From: Glandiceps talaboti
Taxonomy: Eukaryota; Hemichordata; Enteropneusta; Spengelidae
Length of the DNA stretch: 64,000 bases
Assembly (NCBI RefSeq): GCF_964340395.1
Contig: NC_135549.1
Coordinates: forward strand, 34,784,832-34,848,831
Reading direction: 5' to 3'
Under the pieces are notes generated by a model. That model did no database searches and was not told where the DNA came from. It saw nothing but the letters and a program-made list of their open reading frames with translations. The position numbers were made by a program, and so were the translations under genes. This document shows, piece by piece, positions 1-13,100 of the stretch; within the stretch, counting starts at the first letter, position 1, and each line of letters opens with the position of its first letter.

Positions 1-763
1 TTTGAAGCTTGCATTTTTAAGATACAGCCTAGTTACCTAAAATCATTAATTATGCAAATTTTTCATGAAAAGTAAGCTATATCAACATATTTTATGAGAC
101 ATATCCGCTTTGTTATATTTAATTTATGTACTAAATTGTATTGAAATTGAAGCATGCAGTCTTAGGATATAGCCTAATTACCGAAAATAATTAATTATGT
201 AAATTATTCATTAACACTGTAAGGTACATCAACTAATTTTATAGAACATACACAATTTGTTATGGTTAATGTATGTACTGAATTGTATTGAAATTGAAGC
301 ATGCAGTCGTGAGATATAGCCTAATTACCCAAAATCATTAATTATGCAAATTATTCACTAACACTGAAAGGTACATCAACAAGCTTTACAGGGCATACGC
401 GATTGTTATGGTTAATGTGTGTACTGAATTATATTGAAATTGAAGTATGTATTTTTAAGATCTAGCCTAATTACCGAAAATCATTAATTATGCAAATTAT
501 TCATTAACCCTGTAAAGTACATCAACAATCTTGATAGGACAAATGTATGTTGTTATGTTTAACGAATATAATAAATTATATTGAAATTAGACTATGTAGT
601 CTTAAGATATTACTTAATTAGTTGATTTCATTGATATGCAAATTTCCCTATTTAACATGAACAGATCTCGCTCAAAAACTAATCAGGTCTAGCCATTACC
701 CCAAATATTATAGGTACTAAATGTCATTATAATTGAGCCAGCCATTTTAAAGAAAATGGTGAC

Positions 764-798
<35 letters not shown>

Positions 799-829
799 TC
801 CCCCTATTAATACCTCCCGTACCCTTACG
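1..829. repeat. Dispersed repeat family C, about 146-bp internal period
   Basis: Diverged tandem units of 145-147 bp begin with a TGAAGCATGCA-like block at 3, 148, 295 and 441, each containing CATTAATTATGCAAATTA. The block ends in a (GACA)n tract and a 9-bp hairpin, CCTCCCGTA / TACGGGAGG, at 806-827. A second copy lies at 18655-19330. The left end is outside the window. No coding capacity is seen. Confidence 0.7.
766..797. repeat. (GACA)n microsatellite
   Basis: About eight GACA units near the hairpin end of family C. A similar short tract is present in the second copy near 19286. Confidence 0.9.
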
Positions 830-832
830 GGA

Positions 833-2722
833 GGTAAAAAAGCATTTTTGAGGTTAGCTATAAATAATTCCAGTGTCTTAAAGAGCTTTAACCCTGGAAA
901 ATTTTAATGATGAATGAAATAAATTAGGGATCTAAAATAATTTTGAAGCAATTCGAATGTCAATTTTCTACCAAATTTACCAAAAATATTGTCCATAATT
1001 GTCAACAACATTCAACTTGTAGTAGACATAACATCATCTGATATTTTAATTTAATAGTCTATGGACCTCCTCGCAGATGCAATCGGTTTAGCAGTTTTGA
1101 CTTTAAGTTGTTTACACACACACACACACACAGACGCCAGGTGATCGCTATAATAAAACTACACAAACATTTATTCACGGTTACAAATTTATTTTCTCTC
1201 GAAAGCCATAGTTTATTACATCACGTAAATCACCGATTTTTGGGGATAAGTGCTTTGTATAGAACATACCTGCAGAAGATTTACAAACCTGCTGTCCCAT
1301 GGTTGTCATACATGGTAACATGACATTTTCGAAGATTCTATATGACTGCAAGGACTACGATCAAATCCTATCTCCGTCAAGGAATTCACTACGTGCATAA
1401 GAACCCAGTATATCATTTGATTTGGATCCACACGTACAATTCTTCGTTCATGGATTTTGAACGTAGAGACAGACAGCTTTAAAGTGTGACAAACATCCCA
1501 AAATTTGTGAATTTTCAGGAAAATTAGTCTAAAAATGAAGATAAATGCACAAATACAGATGTGCAAACGTAGTTTGTTTTCATTCCAGCTGATTGTTACA
1601 TGTAGTGGCTTTTCCGCCGACATCATAAGTTCATGAATTACGAGAATCGAAAAAACACCTAAATTTGACTAAAATGGCATTTTATTAATATTACTGTAGT
1701 ATACGATAAGAATACCGTTGGGAAAAAATAGCAGAATTTTGATTTCCAGAAATAGCTAGTTGTGAACAAGGATGGTGAACTTACAACCTCTGCTACGTGT
1801 GCTAGACTTCAAAGCACTACACTGTTGCATGTGCTAGGGAAGATATGAGGATTTAAGATGGTGTCCTCTGAACTCACTTGTCATGCATTACCACATCGGC
1901 AATTTTGACATGGCGATTTTGCCACCAATATTGATCATACAAAATCAAAACAAAATGAGCCACAAAGTACTTTCCCTTTCAAAATGTGGTAATTTTAGAA
2001 TAAGTATTATCGTTTTTATTGACGACTGACTCTGTCAAAAATCGTCCTCTACAGTGACAGCATACACTTTCAGGCGAGGCAACTTCATGGTTTGTTGACT
2101 GAGAGCATCTATTGGAATGAACCATTATGTAGAAGGGGTGCAGAATTTGGATCTGCAGTTTACAACCCTGTTTCAAACAAACACTTGTCATTTGGGCGCA
2201 CAATGCCTAGAATTAATACTACAGCAAATATTACATTGCTTGTTTGATGTCAATGGTGACTTTTGAAAAGTGGCAGTTTACTTAAAGTCTCGTGGACTGA
2301 TTTCCAATATGGCGTTGGTCACAATGCTCATTAACATAATAATTTTTTTTTTAATTACAAAAAAAAATTATCAAAAAAAGAAAGATGTGCTGACTTGAAA
2401 TTAACAAATCTGAGTAAGCTACCCTCTGCGCATCTACACACCAGATATCAAAGCAATCTGACAGGTAGTATTTGAGGAGATGATGAAAATATCATTTTTG
2501 AAAAAAAATCATAAAAAATTGAAAATGGCACAGATCAACTTGGCATGAACAAATCTGAATAGCCTCCCCCCAAGGAACATGCACACCAAATATCGAAGTA
2601 TTCTGACTGTCACTTTTGGAGAAGATGATGAAAATAAAAGAAGTTAATGGAAACCATGATCACTTATACTTCTATACATATACCAACCTATACCTAAAGC
2701 TTACGCTGACAGCGGAGCTAAT
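833..2722. repeat. Dispersed repeat family B, copy 1
   Basis: Near-identical blocks recur in the same order at 37165-39745: GGTTAGCTATAAATAATTCC, CTCGAAAGCCATAGTTTA, GCACAATGC and GCTGACAGCGGAGCTA. Relative to the second copy this one lacks about 800 bp after 1075 and has a (CA)n tract there instead. It ends in CAGCGGAGCTA (2712-2722), the inverted terminal motif of the family. The left end is not resolved because it abuts family C. Short ORFs on both strands look accidental. Confidence 0.65.
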
Positions 2723-3188
2723 AAAAAGAAAGCTTGTATGTGATATTACATGGGTGTAGACACTTGACTAGATCTTAGTGATGGGGTGAGAGGGAGAGTT
2801 AGACACTTTAGTCACTCATGTATCAAACATTTGGAGATATGAGACAAAATGTATACTTCTAAAGACAAAAATGGTCACCATTTTGTCTTCCAGGTCAATC
2901 ATGCATATGCATCCCATGGTGTTTGACATTAACATGCATATAAGGTTTGGTTGAACTTGTGTCATGGTTATCCATCAGAGGATTGATAAACATGTGTCGC
3001 TTCTATAATCACCCCCCCCCCCCCCCCTTTCTCGAGCTTAAAACATTTGATCATTGGATTGACATTGGAAAATCCTGCGAGTCAAAGGGTATTGTTAGTC
3101 TTTTCTGTCATTTGCTATTAAATATGCATGGTGAACAAGGTCAAAGTATACAATAGAAAGGTTAGCCCTACAGTATGTGCACCTTTAA
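2723..3188. other. Intergenic repeat remnant with poly-C tract
   Basis: Contains a partial copy of family E (AAGAAAGCTTG, then GTAGACACTTGA) that recurs near 27120 and 52480, and a C-rich tract at 3010-3026. No gene is seen. Confidence 0.5.
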
Positions 3189-5020
3189 AGTGTACATGCA
3201 AAGGTACATACTTTTTTTCGTAATTATGTTTATTTTGCCATAAAAATAAAGGAAATCGGGTTTGTAATAGTACAATATAATTCTAACACGAGAAATTGCG
3301 CGAAAAATGAGGCACTCTTGGCTCAGCCACAGAGCACCTTCAGGTAAGTACCTCTCATTTGCATATGGATAGGACAGGATTTGGAACTTTATGACGTCAC
3401 TTCGGGAACACAAACGCATTCGTCAGTGTATCTTTACATGCAAAGCCATTATGGTCGAACCAGAAGGTCAACTTCAAAACCCGTTTTCGCCAGAACCCGA
3501 CGTTGAATATTGATCAGATTCCTCAAGCGTAGAGCAATAGACTCCAGCATTAACATCTGATGGTGTGATTTAGCCAAATTCATTCAAACCGACCGCTAGC
3601 AGTAACGATAGTTCCTCTGGTAGTGAATGAGTATGTCCTAGTGAAGCCGTGTTGTTTACATAAAGTGATGCTGTTATCAGCGTCCTTTGTTGACATAACT
3701 ATTCAATGGGTGGAAAACAGCTCCTGCAGACAATGTAATTGAAACGAAAATTATGTAATATTTCCATACCCATCAAACATACAGAGAATGAGAATGGCTT
3801 CAAGAGTTCCCCATAATATTCTCTCAAGTTATTCAAATGTAGCGTGTTGTAACAGTACATTCAATCTATGACCATTCAAAATCTTCGCGAAAGTAGACCC
3901 ACAAATTCGTTAGAGCAGAACGTTTTGTTGGATAACCGTCCCTCTTGAAAACTATGTGTACACGTACTTTATTTCATTTTTACTGCGTTCATTACCGTCC
4001 ACACAGTGACATGCATTGAAGTTGTTTCATCTTCTTTCAAAGCACGACCCATGTTCACTGAAGCCGGCCGTACTGTGGTGTATTGTGTATTGTCTCCGAC
4101 CATTTTTGTTTGAGTTTTTTATGGATAGACATGTCTTACGTTGTGGAAGTTATTTGACCTGGGAGCGTGAAGCTTAGTGCAGACTGTGCTTTGCTGTGTC
4201 CATCCACTTTTGACATATGATTGGCATGACACGGTAATTGTTCATGTAGACAAAACAATGGAAACAAAAATAGCAACATTATAATGAGCGTTGCATCTTT
4301 TTACTTTGATATGATTTCGACGATGTATGCGATGTATCACAATGAAAACGATCGACTCCCAGCAACATGGAAATCAAAACATACAATCGGACTACGCATT
4401 GTTTAAAAACAAATGCTATCGTAATGAAAATATTTTATGAAGCTAACTTGCTTTCTTGAAAACATCATTTCAAATTATTTTATTTGTCTCCCTTTTTTCG
4501 CTTTGATCATGGCTACACCGGTGGCGTGGAGAACCCCGGCCCCGGTAACATTTACCGACTTTCACTGTATGGCGTCACTGTCCAGTTTTTACGTGATTTC
4601 AACTGCCTTCACCCATTATTACCTACTCAGTTATATCACTCGGAAATATGTGTAGGGTGATGTTTCACTGCGGGTGCTGCCGACAAAACACCAAGGAACC
4701 ATTGTTGTCGGAAGACTAAACTGGTACACCACAATATGTACAGTTACAGATAATACTATAATGCAAGCGTAATTAGTAATTCATAAGTAAACATTACACA
4801 AAGGCTTAGAAGACTTTTGTAACACGTGGGACCTCGACACCTTTCGTGAGCTGGTTGCGGTGCCGAAGTTAGTCGAAGCACAGGGGATTAAGGGGGCAAG
4901 TATTTTTGCGACTTTCTTGCCAATGCGCGCAATATTTAGAGGTATGAATGCAATTTCATTTATTTTTATGGCAAAATAAACATAATTACGAAAAAAAGTA
5001 TGTACCTTTGCATGTACACT
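3189..5020. mobile_element. Non-autonomous element with TTAA target duplication
   Basis: Terminal inverted repeats of about 65-70 bp: AGTGTACATGCAAAGGTACA at 3189 and its reverse complement ending at 5020. They continue through a block containing TAATTATGTTTATTTTGCC. TTAA flanks both ends (3185-3188 and 5021-5024). A TTAA duplication is the hallmark of piggyBac-type insertion, although the terminal bases are not the usual piggyBac ones. The 1832-bp interior has no transposase; the 72-codon ORF at 4437-4655 is not recognisable. Confidence 0.75.
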
Positions 5021-5029
5021 TTAAGCGAA

Positions 5030-6410
5030 CATTGTGATGATATGATCCATATTACTGTGTATTTGACAAATCACGGTTTGAATTGCATGATGTATGCTGA
5101 CAACAACCAAACGTATATCACATGTGATGGTGACCAGGTTCTCACCGAGTCAATTGAATCGTGTATTGATGAAATCAGGAGTTGGATGCAGGCCAATAAG
5201 CTCGCCCTTAACGATAATAAGACCAAGATTTTACATTTGTCATTTCCTGGAGTTCACTAACCAGGTCCAGTTTCTTCAACAGTTAATATTAGAATGAATG
5301 AATTGCCCCTCTTTACACATGTGATGGTGGATTGGGTTCCCACTGAGTCAATTGAATCGTGTATTGATGAAATCAGGAGTTGGATGCAGGCCAATAAGCT
5401 TGCCCTTAACGATAAAAGACAGAGATTTTACACTTTTCTTCGAAATTTGACGGAGTGGGTCCGGTTCCTCGCTGCATCTTCGTATTGGTGAAGTCTGCAC
5501 ACCGCCCTCTGAAACTACCCGCAATCTCAGAGTCACTATGGATGCAGCAGCTACAGTGTCTTCTCATGTATGTATGTAATATCTGCAAATCTGCTTCATG
5601 TGCTTTATGGAAGATAGGCAAAATACATATTAATGTACTAGATCAGAAATTAGCTGAGAAGCTTGTACATGCTTTCATAACATCTCGCCTGGATTATTGT
5701 AATAGTTTACTTTTCGGCCTTCCTACTTCTGAAATTCGCAAACTCCAACTGAGTTAATTCTGCTGCTAGGTTTGTAACTAGAACGAAAAAAAGTGACCAC
5801 ATAACTCCAATTTTACACGACCTGCACTGGCTACCTGTACAGCAACGAATTCAGTTTAAGATTGTATGCATTACTTTTAAAATTATAAGTGAAATTGCCC
5901 CAAGTTACTTAGAAGAGCTATTGACAATCCAAGGCTCTGGTCGCACCCCTCTGTTCTACTTCGAGTGGTGCTATTAACCTATATCAACCGGTCAGTAAAA
6001 CTAGTTTTTACGGTGGTCGAGCGTTTTCAATCTGTGCTCCACACTTATGAACAGTTTGCAGGCACAACTCAGGGCAGTTCAATTACTGGAAAATTTTAAA
6101 CAATCGTTGAAAACATTTCTTTTTAAGTCATTTTATTATTAAGTATAGTCAGTGCTACTGCTGTTATAATTTCTCCTTTTATTAATGTGTATCGTGAGTT
6201 TTTGAATCCTGAATTACTTTTGACCAGTATTTGTATATGTTTAACTGTCTTTTTTTTCCAATCAGTTTTAAATTAAGTATTATTTTTTTCAGTGTTTGTA
6301 TACTACTTTTAACAGTCTCTTTTTCCATTTTTTTCCCTTTAAATGGTCTGTGAAGCGCATTGAGGTTGTGCTAAAAATGTAATGTGCTATAGAAGAAATA
6401 AAGATTATGG
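5030..6410 (+). pseudogene. Decayed CR1/L2-type LINE, C-terminal reverse transcriptase and 3' end
   Basis: Broken frames encode the C-terminal part of a LINE reverse transcriptase: MMYADNNQTYI (catalytic YADD box altered), [31 protein letters not shown], and further on the DLHWLPVQQRIQFKI segment. The 3' end has the typical AAGCGCATTGAGGTTGTG block and AATAAAG at about 6396. Several frameshifts and stops. A segment of about 110 bp (5118-5228) is repeated at 5318-5428. Sequence upstream of the YADD box is missing; the TTAA element lies directly there. Confidence 0.8.
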
Positions 6411-6445
6411 TTACGATTATATGACAAGTAAACTGAGTACTCTAT

Positions 6446-7195
6446 TTATCCTTCTAAGAAATCTTCTCCATCATCAAATTCATCCCCAAATGTCTGAACC
6501 TGTAAATTAAGATTGTGTGACTTCCTTGCAGCTTGTGCTGCGATACTACTGGTAATGTTAAAAACTTGACCTTGTCCTAACTTGGCTAAGAGTCTTTCTC
6601 TACTTACAACACTGGGTAATAGAGGAGCTTTATCATCACTATCCTCATTTTTTTCTTTATCATCACAATTACTACAATCTTGACTAAATAACTCATCATA
6701 AACCCTCTCTGACTGTCTATCTGTGGTGTCAGCACATTCCTCCTGAGACAAAGACATTACTGCTGCAGTCACACCAGTGGTCTTTAGATGAGACCTCACT
6801 TCATCTCCACTGTGACATTGTATAGATGACTGACCATCCATTCCATGTGGGTTTTCTGTAGATGGCATTCCTTGCATCAATGGATCATCTGATGTCCATG
6901 CAGCAGTGCTACTACATTTCTCCTGGTCTGTACTTATGTCCTTTCCACCTCTCAATCTCTCCTCTGAAGCATCAAGTACTATCATTTTACTCTCTCCTAG
7001 CTTTAAAGTGTCTACATCCTCAAAACAGCTGTCTAGAGATGGTGCCTTAGCATCTGTTACAGCATGGCTTTGGTTCTGTTTTTTGGCTTGTTTTTCTTGC
7101 TTGAGTCTTTCCCTTTCAGTAGTTCTTACAGCCAACACACTCCTCAGTTCTGATAGCATTCTCACAGATTCCTCCTTCTGTCTTTTTCTTTGTTC
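6446..7195 (-). CDS. VEZT: Vezatin terminal exon
   Basis: The acceptor TTTCCATAG opens a 750-bp exon ending in TAA at 6448-6446 (249 codons plus stop). It begins with a charged helix (EQRKRQKEESVRMLSELRSV) and continues through a long acidic, Ser-rich disordered region. It ends with a conserved helix around RERLLAKLGQGQVFNITSSI and the signature QTFGDEFDDGEDF. In vertebrates the same order closes the protein. No polyadenylation hexamer lies close to the stop; minus-strand AATAAA at 6183-6178 and 6137-6132 lies inside the neighbouring LINE remnant and may serve. Confidence 0.9.
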   Translation of the reverse strand, partial: EQRKRQKEESVRMLSELRSVLAVRTTERERLKQEKQAKKQNQSHAVTDAKAPSLDSCFEDVDTLKLGESKMIVLDASEERLRGGKDISTDQEKCSSTAAWTSDDPLMQGMPSTENPHGMDGQSSIQCHSGDEVRSHLKTTGVTAAVMSLSQEECADTTDRQSERVYDELFSQDCSNCDDKEKNEDSDDKAPLLPSVVSRERLLAKLGQGQVFNITSSIAAQAARKSHNLNLQVQTFGDEFDDGEDFLEG

Positions 7196-10100
7196 CTATG
7201 GAAACCAGGATATGAAGATCAGCCTTAACACTAACTATCACATGGTATAACAGACAACACTCTTTTCACTATCATTACTCTGGATGATGTTTAGTTTGTA
7301 AAAACTTGGAGAAAACAAGTTGATAATATCAAGGTTAAAGACTTTAATGACCACTTACACATTTCAATTATAGTTGTTAGGAAAGGTATGTACATGTATT
7401 ATGGCTAATTTGACACATATTTTGCAGAAAAATTAAATGGTTTGGAGTCTGATTTTCATACCAATGGAGAACTCAGAAATGACATTAGGCTTTAGGGTTT
7501 GTGTTGTTTTACCTAGCAAGAACAGTCAGCATTCAATTTTGACTTTCAGACTATTTGATCTGAAGTTAGTCTAGTGCTATCCTACGGTAAATCAAATCTT
7601 AAGATCTCTAGATGATGCAATATACCAGGTTGGCATCCAGATTAATCTGAAGTTTTACTGGGACTTACCCTTTCTTCTACTGTCATAGGTTCATAGTCCC
7701 ATTCTGTGCCTTCTATCTCTATTGGATCAGTATAGCCTTCAAAAATCTATAAACAAGCAGTTCAATCATACATTAATATTACAATAATTACTTTAAAAAT
7801 AATATTATATAATAATTTTAATAATAATTGAGCTTATTTGCATATTGATCACCCTACATATGGTAGTTTGTTATGCCGAGTTCGAAAACAGGGTCCCTTT
7901 TATGATCATCCATTGCCATGGTAACCAAAATCACCATAATATGTGGATTATGTTTCTAAAATTTGACATAAAACATGAAAAAAATTAAATTTCAAAAAAA
8001 AATTCATTGTTTTGTCATGTATGCATTGGTGTTATCTGTTGTGCACAAATAGGATAGCTGTTTCCATGAAAATACATAACAGTGGGCTTGAAATGCTGTT
8101 TTGCTTCAATACATATGCATCTGATAAATTTTATTTGCATACTGCCTATCCTACATGAGTTTCAGCAGTCCATGAGAGTTTGATCAAGGTTCTGCAGTCT
8201 TTTATCACATCATCTTCAACAATGCGTGTACACACATATTTGAGTACAAGTTGTCATTAGTGATCCATAATAAAGTAGTTTGTACAGGGAAAGAAAATCC
8301 AACAATATTTCGACTATTGTCTGCTTCAATTTCTTCAACTGATAACATGATGTGCGTACATGCATATTCCTAGTCCCAGTGCATGACACATGCTAAATTT
8401 AAATGATAATGACACTGGATACAGTTGGGGAGAGGTAGCAATCACGGTATCACCTATTGTTACAGGAATATTGATAAATTATCCAGAATTTTTCCGTCAT
8501 CAGTCTTGCTATATGACCGGTGTGATAGACTATGGTGACTGTCATGTGCACGTGCTGGGCAAATGACACGTAAACATCTCAAATGTAATAAAATGTAACA
8601 ATTTTAATACATGCACTGTATTACGTGTGTGTGAGAGGTACACACATCACATAATACAAGTAAGATACACAATGATACAAACTCACTAGAATATTGTTAA
8701 CATTAATTTGCCTATGATGAGGAATAGTCATTAATTTACAGTAAGTTGCTAAAATCTATGATTATACCTGTAAACACCGATGACTTAAAAGCAGCATGGT
8801 CATTGCAAATATTTTTTTCAGGCATTTCAGATGAATGTTATCGCAGAACAATGAATTTGACCCTTCGTGCTTGTTACCATGTATACCACCCTGTTGTACA
8901 ATGGTTTAACCTATACCAACATATCTGTATATCACATGATCACTTAATAGTTAATAAGTAATTTTTAATAAAGACTAGTACTTAGTAGCAGTACATGTGT
9001 CTTGTGTCTGTATGCGTACGACTGAATGTATAAGTCTACAGACAATAACATGGTGTCAGAAGTGAACTAAGTCATTGGAGATTTGTTGTGAACAACTTCT
9101 ACAGCAGTAACCAGACCAAGCAGTAACACTTCAGAGTCGAAAGTAAGCTGTTTTTTCAGTGAAAAGTCTGGAAGGTCAACAACCTTGGTATTAAGTAACC
9201 ACAGGGACAGCCACATGCTATTGAAAAGCATCTGAGCTAAGCCACCAGCTTGAGTATTCAACCTTGCCATTGAAGTCAGAAATTGAGCAAAACTTTCCGT
9301 GAGTACTGAATACAATTTTGAATGATACAGAATGGATTATCAAATACCACCACCAAAACATATGATTGCCACTGGTGATGTGTCCACTCATTGAAAACAG
9401 TTCAGCAAAGCCTGGAAATATTACCTAAACAGCACTAAGCTAATAAACAAGGGAAGGAAGTCCAAGCCAATGCATTAAAGTAGTATCATGGGAATGGAAT
9501 GTGTTGAGGTAATGGAAACCTTAACCACCCTTTCTGAAGACGACAAAAAAGACCCTGATAAAATAATGACAGCATTGGAAGGGTATTTCACTCCACAAAA
9601 ACACTTACTATTTGAAAGAGCAAAGTTTTTATCAGCCACACAGACTGAACATGAAACTATTGATCAATTTCTAGTAAGATTACATCAACTTGCCGAATCT
9701 TGTGAACTCAGTGATGTAAAAGAAAGTCTAATAAAAGACAAACTTGTGATGGGTACCACTGATGCGGCACAAAGAGACAGGCTATTAAGAATGCAGATCT
9801 GAATAGATGTTTGGAGACACTAAAGGCAAACGAGATGTCTCGAGCAAACAAGGATCACATACCAAGCTCAGGAACTGAAGATACAGTGCATGGTATATCC
9901 AAACACAGCCATTATGACAAAAAGAAAAAAAGCAAATCTTCTAAATCAGCTTCTAATGGATTGTGTAAATTCTGTGGCACAATACATGTCATGGATAGAA
10001 ATGAATGCCCAGTATATGGCAAAAGATGTATGAAATGTGGTATTAAAACCAAACCACTTCTCCACAGTATGCAGAGTGAAGAAGAAACGACTGTCTTATC

Positions 10101-13100
10101 AAAGTACAAAGAAAGTCCACCAAAGTGAGCACACAATGGTTGATGATGATGACTCAGAGGATTCAATATTCACACTTCATTGTATTGATGCAGTAACTGA
10201 CACAGATAGTGACACAGTATGCAAAGCACAAATTACATTCCATAGCAGTAACTGACACAGATAGTGACACAGTGTGCAAAGCACAAATTACATTCCATAG
10301 CAGTAACTGATACAGATATATAGTGACACAGTATGCAAAGCACCAATTACATTCCATAGCAGTAACTGATACAGATAGTGACACAGTGTGCAAAGCACCA
10401 ATTACATTCCATAGCAGTAACTGACACAGATAGTGACACAGTATCCAAAGCACCAATTACATTCCATAGCAGTAACTGATACAGATAGTGACACAGTATG
10501 CAAAGCACCAATTACATTCCATAGCAGTAACTGATACAGATAGTGACAGTGTGTGCAAAGCACCAATTACATTCCATAGCAGTAACTGATACAGATAGCG
10601 ACACAGTATGCAAAGCACCAATTACATTCCATAGCAGTAACTGATACAGATAGTGACACAGTGTGCAAAGCACCAATTATATTCCATAGCAGTAACTGAC
10701 ACAGATAGTGACACAGTATGCAAAGCACCAATTACATTCCATAGCAGTAACTGACACAGATAGTGACACAGTGTGCAAAGCACAAATTACATTCCATAGC
10801 AGTAACTGACACAGATAGTGACACAGTATGCAAAGCACCAATTACATTCCATAGCAGTAACTGACACAGATAGTGACACAGTATGCAAAGCACCAATTAC
10901 ATTCCATAGCAGTAACTGATACAGATAGTGACACAGTATGCAAAGCACCAATTACATTCCATAGCAGTAACTGATACAGATAGCGACACAGTGTGCAAAG
11001 CACCAATTACATTCCATAGCAGTAACTGATACAGATAGTGACACAGTATGCAAAGCACCAATTACATTCCATAGCAGTAACTGATACAGATAGTGACACA
11101 GTGTGCAAAGCACCAATTACATTCCATAGCAGTAACTAATACAGATAGTGACACAGTGTGCAAAGCACCAATTACATTCCATAGCAGTAACTGATACAGA
11201 TAGTGACACAGTGTGCAAAGCACCAATTACATTTCATAGCAGTAACTGACACAGATAGTGACACAGTATGCAAAGCACCAATTACATTCCATAGCAGTAA
11301 CTGACACAGATAGTGACACAGTATGCAAAGCACCAATTACATTCCATAGCAGTAACTGATACAGATAGTGACAGTGTGCAAAGCACCAATTACATTCCAT
11401 AGTAAGTCTACTACAACACTTAATATGTCACGTACGTACAGCTAGATACAGGAGCTTCATGCACTTGCTATGTCATACTCTGACTTACAGACTATTCTGC
11501 AAACAGAAAATGTCAAACTGGATCAACCAACAGGCAAAATAAATCTATACAATGGAGAGGTCATCACACCACTAGGGACATATACTTGACGATCAGCATA
11601 GGCACCAGCCCCAAATGGAGAGCAAAGTTCACCATATTGAAGGAAGCAACTTGGCCAATTATTGGAGGCAAAACTTGCCTAAAAGAAGATTGGTTATCGA
11701 GCAAATTATGCCAAATATCTGAACATGGTTCAAGGTAAATGCTATGTTCCAATAACATTTGAACAAATAATGAACGAGTACAAAGATGTATTCACTGGAT
11801 TAAGATGTCTTCCAGGGGAGTACCATATACAAATAGAGAAAACTGTACCACCAGTTCAACATGCTCCACGCAGAGTTCCAGTACCATTAAAAGGGAAATT
11901 AAAAGAGAAAATAGATGAAATGGAAAAACAAGGGATAACTGCCAAAGTCACTGAGCCAACAGATTGGATTAGCAGTTTGTTTGCATTGCAGAAACCACAC
12001 AAATTGAGAGTATGTCTAGATCCCAGGGAGATTTAAACCAAGCTATCAAAAGGCCAAAATATCAAGTACCAACAGTAGATGAACTATTGCCTAAATTAGC
12101 TAAAGCAAAGGTCTTCACAGTCAGATGCAAAGGATGGATTTTTCCAAGTCAAACTGGATGAAGAAAGTTCTCATCTCACCACATTTTGGACACCATTTGG
12201 CAGATACCGGTACTTGAGAATGCCACAAGGTATAAGTAGCACACCAGAAGGATATCAACATTGACAGAATTAAGTTCTAGCCAGACTCAATGGTTTAGAA
12301 GCAATTGCTTATGATATTCTATGTTGTGGATATAGTGACACAATGGATGAAGCCTTACAAGACAACGATGAAAATCTGAAAGCACTATGTGAGCGAGCTC
12401 GACAGTCCAACCTCAAACTGAACTAGAGAAAATTCAGACTAAGACAGGAAGAAGTTCCATTCATGGGTCAACTAATTACAAGTAGTGGTCTGAAAATGAA
12501 AGTGACAGCTATAGTCAATATGCCACCTCCAACTGACAAAAAGGGAGTACAACGACTACTAGGATGTGTAAACTATTTATCCAGATTCCTACCCAAGCTA
12601 TCAGATGTCTGCGAACCACTGAGGAAAATAGTGGAGAAAGACACAATGTTTGTATGGGAGAGCCAGCAAGCTGATGCATTTGCATCCATACAGAAATTAC
12701 TCAGTTCAGCACCACTACTAATTTCTGGAAAATAACATGATAAATTTAATTATAACATAGTTTATTTGCATATTGACCACCCACTATTGGGTAGTTTGTT
12801 ATGCTGAGTTCAAAAATAGTTATCATTTTAGGAACATCTGTTACCATGGTAACCTAAATCACCATATTATGCATTATTTTCAAAATGTATGTAAAATTCA
12901 AAGAATAAAATTTTTTTACAAAAAAAATTACTTAACTTTTGGCATATATGCACTAGTGCTATCCATTGTAAGAGAGATTATCTAAAATTGGAGAGTGGCT
13001 TCCATGGAAACATAAAATACGCTTACATTATAAATGCCATGTTTTAGTAAAAAAAATACATCTGACATACACCTACAAACGAATGGGTTTGCTATTAAAA

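Larger units (their letters stand above)
8872..12735 (+). mobile_element. Mag-like Ty3/gypsy LTR retrotransposon, truncated and decayed (copy 1)
   Basis: Order: 5' LTR, primer-binding site, gag, minisatellite insertion, protease, reverse transcriptase. It stops abruptly at 12735 where the RNase H domain should begin; no integrase or 3' LTR follows. Gag and pol are collinear with the copy at 59818-64000 but broken by several stops and frameshifts. Family D copy 2 begins at the break, so that element or a deletion removed the distal half. It is on the strand opposite to vezatin. Confidence 0.88.

Noticed and set aside
806-829. Helitron 3' end (hairpin before a CTRR terminus)
   Set aside because: The hairpin is perfect but is followed by TAAAAA, not CTRR, and no TC 5' end is visible.
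6862-7250. Plus-strand ORFs opposite the last vezatin exon
   Set aside because: They are shadows of the minus-strand exon, which is supported by splice sites and conserved motifs.
8490-8515. Second hammerhead core (CTGATGA on the minus strand)
   Set aside because: No stem II, GAAA box or stem III follows in the required positions.
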